Assembly: GCA_023443865.1 (NCBI GenBank)
Contig: JAEZST010000022.1
Coordinates: 248,001 to 312,000, forward strand
Direction of reading: 5' to 3'
DNA: 64,000 nucleotides
Source: Spirochaetota bacterium
GTDB taxonomy: Bacteria; Spirochaetota; Spirochaetia; Treponematales; Treponemataceae
The notes beneath the pieces are model-generated. The model worked only from the letters and a program-made list of their open reading frames with translations, did no database searches and was not told the origin of the DNA. This document shows, one piece after another, positions 58,890 through 64,000 of this stretch. The stretch's first letter is position 1. Every line of letters begins with the position of its first letter. The position numbers were made by a program, and so were the translations under genes.

Positions 58890-60992
58890 ATGAAAGCTAT
58901 TACGCGGGCGTTGTGTTACGCCCTTTCCGTCACTCTAGGATTGTGCGCGTTTACCGCGTGTTCGTTTCCCTTTTCCTCGGTAGACTCGCGGAATGCGGTG
59001 ATTAAGGATATCGGCGGCGAGCTCGATTTCGCCTCGCTTTCCCGACAGGGATTCATGGGCGGCAGTGTTTTTTATAACCCCGCTAAGCCGTCAGCAGGGC
59101 AGTTGGTGAACGGCGCTATCGTAGCCGTTAGGCTTGGCCGGGTAGAGCGCTCCGCAGTAGACGGCGATTCGGCGCTCTTCAGCGACGTTCCTGAAGCTGC
59201 CGAATACGGTGCTCTATCGGTTACCGACGTAGACAAAAAGGCGATCTCGTTCTCGGTGAACCTTTACAACGCCAAGGGAGCCTCCCTCGGAAGCGCCGCC
59301 TATACCCTGGCCGTCGGAGAGAGCGCGGATATCAACGGCGACGGCCTTTACGACCTTCAATACCGGCCCCCCGCTCGGAAGCGCGCGGGACTCGAGTCGG
59401 CGATATACCTGACCTTCCTTAGTTCCCAGGAATCCCTCAATACATCGATGTTCGCGGTTCTGCCGAATCAATATAGCCGAAGCGCGTACCCGAGCGGTAT
59501 CATCGGTATCAATCCGGACGACAGGTTTATCGTCAGTAAGTACGAGGGCCAGGGCTCGACGCGCTCGTTGGTAGCGGGCGTCCAGAAAGGCGACTATGTC
59601 CTCGATTCGATCGAGGGCAAGTACCAGAGGGTGGTGTCCACGGGATTCGGCCGAAGCCTAAGGTCTATCGCCGAATCGGAAGTCGAGGATATTGGAACCC
59701 CGGACCTTTCCCTTTCTTACGCGTTTACCGAGGTCGAATTCGCCGATGGATACGACGCGGAAACGCTTTTTTCGGCCCTTCCCGACGCCGTTCGTATGGC
59801 GTACCGGGACGGCGGATCTGCCTTAGATAGGCTCAACGCGGTATTGGTCATGAGGGGCTTTATCGCGGCTGTCGCGCAAACCCGAGAAACGCCGATTCCA
59901 GCCGAGGATTTCGACGAAGTGCTTGCCCAGATCGGATCCCTGAACGACGGCGAAATGACGCAGCTAAACCGGATATTCATGGAAGCCTCGTATCCTGATC
60001 TATGCCCACGCTTCATAGACGCTACGACCGGAATGGCCGAGATTCTTCCCTTGGCGAGCTTGCTCATCGGCGAAGGCGACGAGGTTGTCTCAGGCATAAG
60101 GCAGAACGGTCGGGCCGCCAGCGGTCCAGAATACGATACGCAGCGCGCCGCACTGGAAGCCTCGTACGGAAAATACAAGACGATCTTTTCAAAGAGCCTT
60201 GAGTCGCCTTCCGTCGGCGGGGTAAAGATCGTATTCAACAATTCTTTCGTGAAGGTCGGCGTAAAGGGGTCGTTCAGCGCTTCTTGGGGAAATGTAGATT
60301 CCTCGGTGGACGGCGTCGTTTTCCTGAGCGCGGACACGAACGTCGAGACGACGATCAAGTTTACCAAGAATCTTTTTTCAGCCCAGAAGTCAATCGTTTA
60401 TCCCGTCTTCACCTATGGGCCGATCGTCTTTAAGCTGACCGCGTCCGTCGGCGTCGACGTTCCCCTTAGCGTCTCGATGCCGGTCGAAGCCGATTTCGGC
60501 CTTCGCGCCGCATTCTCCGGCCTGTATGAGGCTGGCGTGAAGGTCGGCCTAGATTACGGCGTACGTTGGAAGAAAAAATGGATAATAAAGGTTCCCGTTC
60601 CGTATTGCGACTCGAACGGAAGCGCTTGGGGGCGCGAAAGCACGATTTACTACGTGGGGTCGGGTTCCCCGAATAGCCTTACCCTAAGCGGCATAACGGC
60701 CACGATAAACCCGAACGTAAACGGGGTATTGCGCGCTGATATATCCGATTGCGTCTATGGCCAGGTCGTCGCTCGGGCCGGATTGACGGGAAAGCTGGCT
60801 ATAGCGTACGTTGCACCCGCGTTAACTGGTACGGCTACCGTGAACGCCAACGCAGGTCTGACGGCTGAGGCCGGAATCGGCCTGAAGGTTCCCGTCATCA
60901 ACCACTGGTACGGTAAGAAGTGGAATTGGAACCTCATCGGTCCCTATGACCGACAGCTCGCCTCCTGGCAGGTGTTCCGGACGACTTTTTAA
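58890..60992 (+). CDS. Large lipoprotein of unknown function
   Basis: 700 aa. Lipobox FTAC (Cys24). I do not recognise the family. Residues 30-165 look like a beta sandwich with a Gly-Asp-rich turn (GESADINGDGLYDLQY). Residues 270-430 are helical (FDEVLAQIGSLNDGEMTQLNRIFMEA). Residues 440-700 are beta-rich with alternating patterns (VKVGVKGSFSASWG, FKLTASVGVDVPLSV, GLTAEAGIGLKVP) and the chain ends in Phe, like an outer-membrane strand. Likely cell-surface. Own promoter region with iterons. Confidence 0.6.
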   Translation: MKAITRALCYALSVTLGLCAFTACSFPFSSVDSRNAVIKDIGGELDFASLSRQGFMGGSVFYNPAKPSAGQLVNGAIVAVRLGRVERSAVDGDSALFSDVPEAAEYGALSVTDVDKKAISFSVNLYNAKGASLGSAAYTLAVGESADINGDGLYDLQYRPPARKRAGLESAIYLTFLSSQESLNTSMFAVLPNQYSRSAYPSGIIGINPDDRFIVSKYEGQGSTRSLVAGVQKGDYVLDSIEGKYQRVVSTGFGRSLRSIAESEVEDIGTPDLSLSYAFTEVEFADGYDAETLFSALPDAVRMAYRDGGSALDRLNAVLVMRGFIAAVAQTRETPIPAEDFDEVLAQIGSLNDGEMTQLNRIFMEASYPDLCPRFIDATTGMAEILPLASLLIGEGDEVVSGIRQNGRAASGPEYDTQRAALEASYGKYKTIFSKSLESPSVGGVKIVFNNSFVKVGVKGSFSASWGNVDSSVDGVVFLSADTNVETTIKFTKNLFSAQKSIVYPVFTYGPIVFKLTASVGVDVPLSVSMPVEADFGLRAAFSGLYEAGVKVGLDYGVRWKKKWIIKVPVPYCDSNGSAWGRESTIYYVGSGSPNSLTLSGITATINPNVNGVLRADISDCVYGQVVARAGLTGKLAIAYVAPALTGTATVNANAGLTAEAGIGLKVPVINHWYGKKWNWNLIGPYDRQLASWQVFRTTF

Positions 60993-61000
60993 GGGTCGAT

Positions 61001-61027
61001 GCGTTCATGCACGGCGCCACGGCTCGC
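61001..61027 (+). repeat. Interspersed 27-bp repeat, copy 2
   Basis: Same element as 58702-58728 with one difference (A for G at position 11). It lies 8 bp after the stop of the 700-aa lipoprotein. Confidence 0.7.
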
Positions 61028-61054
61028 TCTCATCGGTAAAAGGGGAATTCGGAA

Positions 61055-61774
61055 GTGAATAAATCGATCATTGGGGGCTTTTTCATCGCCCTTTTGGGGC
61101 TTGCCGCGATCTCGTGCGCGGGGGCGCCCACCGCGCTTGGTCCCGCGACGGGTAGACAGCCCGTCACGCGGGAAGGCTCGGTAACCAAGTACCGTGTCTT
61201 CGGAAAATCCGCAGACCTTATGAGTATCGTTCTCCGCGGGGATACGGAGCAATCCGGGCAGGGTAATTGGACGTTACTCGGCGTAAAAACGGCCGGATAC
61301 GAATGGCATGGCTCGTTTTATTCGTCGGGAACGCGGTGCCCCCTGACTGTTTCCTGCGTCGCCGATAACGGACCCTTCCCGAACATGAGTTCTGTGAAGA
61401 TAAGGGATATGCCGGACGAGTGGGTCTTCGACGAATTCGAAGTGCCCAATACGGGCGGTTTCGCCGACGGCGAACTTCCCGCTCGGTTGGCGAGCTTTAC
61501 GCTACGCGGGAATCGTTATACCGTAACGGTAGACGCCGCGGTAAAGCGAGAAGGCTCAAAGACGGTGCGATCCCTCTATACGCTCGTGACGGCCCGCGGC
61601 GCGGTATTCCGAATTACGGAAGAAACGGGCCTGGTGTGCGCCGAGTTCAATAGGGACTCGTTTCGGATCTTTGGATCTGCTGTCGATCCCGACCTGATGC
61701 AGCAGGCCGTTGCCGTGTACTCCGTGGCGCACCGAATGTTCGCCGACGTTAGGGCCGCGGTAAACGCGGAGTGA
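61055..61774 (+). CDS. Lipoprotein of unknown function
   Basis: 239 aa, GTG start after GGAA. Lipobox AISC (Cys21). No recognised domain; TTGTYRVFGKSADLMSIVLRGDTEQS-like text is absent from families I know. Its stop overlaps the omptin start (GTGA), so the two are co-translated and may work together on the outer membrane. Confidence 0.6.
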   Translation: MNKSIIGGFFIALLGLAAISCAGAPTALGPATGRQPVTREGSVTKYRVFGKSADLMSIVLRGDTEQSGQGNWTLLGVKTAGYEWHGSFYSSGTRCPLTVSCVADNGPFPNMSSVKIRDMPDEWVFDEFEVPNTGGFADGELPARLASFTLRGNRYTVTVDAAVKREGSKTVRSLYTLVTARGAVFRITEETGLVCAEFNRDSFRIFGSAVDPDLMQQAVAVYSVAHRMFADVRAAVNAE

Positions 61775-62745
61775 AATCGAGAATCGGCGTACTCTTTTAT
61801 CCTCTTCTGTTAGCGTTTGAAGCCTGTTTTGCTCTTGGGGCCGGGGCGGGTACCGTCGCGGATTTTTCTTTCGGCATGATCTCGGGTATCGAGCGCGGTA
61901 GGATCGACGAGGAAGTTTATGAAAACGGGAAATGCATCAGCCGGCTCGTATGGCCGCGGGAAGCCGTCCCGTTCGTGGGCTTCGCCGCTGGCGTACGGGT
62001 TGGGAATTTCGCGCTGTCTGCCCGTGTCGCTGATTCCATTCCCGTCAAGGGCGGATCAATCGAGGATTTCGATTATCTGCTTCCCGACTCGGACGTACCC
62101 TCGCTCTATTCACGACATGATTCGTATCTTGATAAGGACTTCCGCGTTCGAGCCAAGCTCGGCTATGCCATCGGCATGGGTCGCAGGTTTTGGGTAACCC
62201 CGGCGATCGGGATATCATACGTCGATAGGAAATGGACGGCGCGCGACGGTTATCTGCAGTACCCGGAAATTTCAGGGGTTCCGTGGACCGGTGATGAGGA
62301 TCGACGGAGCGTCAAAGGCGCCGTGCTGTCTTACGAGCAGTCGGCCATGAATTGTATGGTGGGCTTGCAGCCGACGGTCGAGCTAAACGAGTCCCTGAAG
62401 ACGGGTTTTTCCCTTTTCTGGTATCCGTTCGTGCGAGGCGACTCTCTCGACAGCCATTTTCTAAGGGCACTCGAGTTTTACGACGCGCTGAGGGAGGGAA
62501 ACGGTTACGGCCTAGGCGGCTGGATTCTCGTGAAACCCTTCGGTCCGCGGGGGAACGCCGGATTGCGGCTTTCCTGCGATTACGAATATCTCACGGCGAG
62601 AGGCGATACGTACTCCAACGTAATTGGTCTGTCTGACGATACATTCGCCCTGACTGAGGGGTATTCGGCAAGAAACGCGGGTTATTCGTGGACCTTTTCG
62701 TTCGCGGTCGTATTTGGGGAAAATCGGGCGGGGTTCGGTTTATAA
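61771..62745 (+). CDS. Omptin-family outer-membrane protease
   Basis: 324 aa, GTG start overlapping the previous stop. Signal peptide (FYPLLLAFEACFALGAGA). The barrel start FSFGMISGIERGRIDEEVYENGKCISRLVW matches the omptin opening (SLGTLSGKTKERVY...SQLDW in OmpT). The four catalytic residues are in place: Asp99 and Asp101 in EDFDY, and Asp227 and His229 in LDSHF, with spacing (128 residues) close to OmpT (127). VDRKWTARDGYLQYP corresponds to the OmpT FTARGGSYIYSS loop. Omptins cut surface peptides between basic residues. Ends in Leu and not the usual Phe. Confidence 0.78.
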   Translation: MKSRIGVLFYPLLLAFEACFALGAGAGTVADFSFGMISGIERGRIDEEVYENGKCISRLVWPREAVPFVGFAAGVRVGNFALSARVADSIPVKGGSIEDFDYLLPDSDVPSLYSRHDSYLDKDFRVRAKLGYAIGMGRRFWVTPAIGISYVDRKWTARDGYLQYPEISGVPWTGDEDRRSVKGAVLSYEQSAMNCMVGLQPTVELNESLKTGFSLFWYPFVRGDSLDSHFLRALEFYDALREGNGYGLGGWILVKPFGPRGNAGLRLSCDYEYLTARGDTYSNVIGLSDDTFALTEGYSARNAGYSWTFSFAVVFGENRAGFGL

Positions 62746-62813
62746 GGACGATTAAGCGTCACCTTAACTCGGCCCCGTGCCTCGGTTCTCCGGGACGCCT
62801 GCGGAGCCTGTCG

Positions 62814-62829
62814 CAGCCATCCATGGCTG
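62814..62829. repeat. Palindrome CAGCCATCCATGGCTG
   Basis: 7-bp arms with a CC centre, in the 186-bp gap between the omptin and tRNA genes. Resembles short intergenic palindromes common in many genomes. Confidence 0.5.
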
Positions 62830-62891
62830 CTAATCCTCGCATTCGTTCGGCGGCTCCTCCGGTTCAAGCCTTCTTCCGGGATGTCTGAGTA

Positions 62892-62917
62892 TAAAAAAAA
62901 CCGCCCTAAGGCGGTTT
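62892..62917 (-). terminator. Terminator of tRNA-Leu
   Basis: Read leftward: AAACCGCC-TTAG-GGCGGTTT followed by more T, 15 bp after the tRNA 3' end. Confidence 0.88.
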
Positions 62918-62931
62918 CTTTTAATGTATCG

Positions 62932-63015
62932 TCCCCGGAAGAAGACTTGAACTTCCATGCCCGTAAGAGCACTAGTACCTGAAACTAGCGTGTCTACCAA
63001 TTCCACCATCCGGGG
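62932..63015 (-). tRNA. tRNA-Leu (anticodon CAG)
   Basis: 84 nt without an encoded CCA. Acceptor stem CCCCGGA/TCCGGGG, D-arm GGTGGAATTGGTAGAC, anticodon stem-loop CTAGT-TTCAGGT-ACTAG with CAG, a long variable arm (TGCTCTTACGGGCA) and T-arm GGAAGTTCAAGTCTTC. The long variable arm and D-arm match class II tRNA-Leu. Confidence 0.95.
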
Positions 63016-63055
63016 ATTCCTGAAAGATATAGAAAAAGGCACTGTCTGTCAAGGG

Positions 63056-64000
63056 TCAACGTTTTTTGGATTCCGTGGCTTTCGCGCGGTCGAACTGGAC
63101 GGTACAGGTCGCGCGTTCGGCGTCGCGAAGGTCCCAAACCACCGTGCCGTCGTAGATGCGTGCGATTTTCTCGGCGAGGCAAATTTCGGTGATAAGGCCG
63201 AACCCGTTGATGGACCGGAGGAGATCGGAAGCGAAATCGGTTACGTTGGCGACGATTCCCTGATTGGTCTCCGAGCTGGTCCAGCAGACCGCGATGGAGC
63301 TCCACTCCGGGTTTGATTCCGACTCGACGATCAATCGGGTGGCGGGGATGGCCAACGCCGTCGCGAGGCGAAGGACCGGCGTGATCATCTGAGCGAATAA
63401 TTCGGGATGCAGGGGGAGTTCGGCCCGATCGCCGGGGAATACGAATCTGGTTTCCAGTCCCTTTTCCGCTATTCGTTCGCTTACCCGCTCCATGGCCTCG
63501 GCGACGACGGGCGCCATATCGGCGGGAACCCGTTTGGATACCGCGATTCCCGTTTTTAAGGTTCCCAGGTATTCCGCGTTGGCGATAAGCCGATCCATGG
63601 TCTCCGCGTTTCGGGTGAGAAGGGCGGATAGCCGCTCTCGTTTTTCGACGTCGGCGCATTCCAGAAGGGCGATTCGCGCGATACCGGCGATTCCCGTAGC
63701 GGGCGCCGATAATTCCCTAACGACGAGCCGCAGCGCGAGATCCTTACTGTCGTTAATCAATAAAAGCCTTCTCCGCAGGCTCGCGAGCTCCGCGGTACGC
63801 TCGGCCACCCGGTCCTTCAGGGCGGTTATGAGTTCGTCCCGTTCGCGCAGCCCGTTGGACGATTCGATTTCGCGCATGATCCGTTTCGCGAGGAGCCCGC
63901 CGTCGACCGGTTCCGGCAGGCATTCCGCGGCGCCCTCGGAAAGGCAACGGGCCATGGCCGAGGGATCAGCGAGGCAGAAAACCGGCGTTTTCGCCGTTTC
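63056..64000 (-). CDS. Receiver plus pseudo-histidine-kinase protein (N-terminus outside window)
   Basis: At least 314 residues; the frame is open to the right edge. The first visible residues (TPVFCLADPSAMARCLSEGAAECLPEPVDGG) look like the end of a receiver domain. A coiled coil (RDELITALKDRVAERTAELASLRRRL) leads to a HisKA-like helix (LRLVVRELSAPATGIAGIARI) in which Arg stands where the phosphorylated His would be. The ATPase-like part (SINGFGLITEICLAEKIARIYDGTVVW) lacks a clear N box. Probably a signalling scaffold or sensor that cannot autophosphorylate. Confidence 0.7.
   Translation of the reverse strand, partial: ETAKTPVFCLADPSAMARCLSEGAAECLPEPVDGGLLAKRIMREIESSNGLRERDELITALKDRVAERTAELASLRRRLLLINDSKDLALRLVVRELSAPATGIAGIARIALLECADVEKRERLSALLTRNAETMDRLIANAEYLGTLKTGIAVSKRVPADMAPVVAEAMERVSERIAEKGLETRFVFPGDRAELPLHPELFAQMITPVLRLATALAIPATRLIVESESNPEWSSIAVCWTSSETNQGIVANVTDFASDLLRSINGFGLITEICLAEKIARIYDGTVVWDLRDAERATCTVQFDRAKATESKKR

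Overview
The window is about 57-60% GC by eye and comes from a Gram-negative-type bacterium. It encodes a Wza-type polysaccharide exporter, an omptin-like outer-membrane protease and many lipobox signal peptides. A spirochaete is my best guess, from the lipoprotein-rich content with cadherin-like, InlB-B and DUF5018-like repeats and from an Arg-type EF-P. That assignment is inference; no taxonomic marker gene is present. No stretch above 300 bp lacks a gene, and I see no insertion sequence, transposase, integrase or CRISPR array.

Layout. 1-2.4 kb: the 3' end of an EF-P gene with its terminator, then a P-loop ATPase whose promoter sits almost on its start codon. 2.4-52 kb: one very large exopolysaccharide locus of the Wzx/Wzy type. 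It opens with a CsgD-like LuxR regulator and an initiating phosphoglycosyl transferase. It carries seven further glycosyltransferases, a flippase, a polymerase, a Wzz-type protein (no tyrosine-kinase domain) and a Wza/SLBB exporter. It also holds many tailoring enzymes: NodB deacetylase, hexapeptide acyltransferase, acyltransferase-3, MBOAT plus AlgJ/AlgX-like partner, and two SGNH-like lipoproteins. Three PKD plus beta-helix surface proteins look like polysaccharide lyases or epimerases, and one 1311-aa lipoprotein has 14 InlB-type repeats.

Two unusual modules sit inside the locus. At 4.6-10.7 kb there is a candidate ribosomal-peptide (RiPP) system: a 49-codon precursor gene, a radical SAM/SPASM enzyme, a PqqD-like carrier, an HPr-kinase-like protein, an S26-type peptidase, an ABC exporter and a PF14907-type nucleotidyltransferase. 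At 29.5-32.5 kb and 45.5-53.7 kb there are carrier-protein chemistry modules: two acyl carrier proteins, a third carrier-like protein with Pro at the pantetheine site, two AMP-forming ligases, a PLP decarboxylase, an AsnB-type amidotransferase, a NadE-like ATP-PPase and an AcpS. They probably make and attach a nitrogen-containing acyl decoration on the polysaccharide (inference).

52-64 kb: a cNMP-binding/HD-GYP protein divergent from a sigma-54 activator with a degenerate receiver, malate dehydrogenase, several lipoproteins, a one-domain asparaginase-like protein, an omptin-family protease, tRNA-Leu(CAG), and a receiver/pseudo-histidine-kinase protein that runs off the right edge. Several first genes of transcription units (767, 7603/7609, 54736, 58194) have promoter-like elements that place the start codon within about 0-6 nt of the predicted transcript start, a recurring near-leaderless arrangement.
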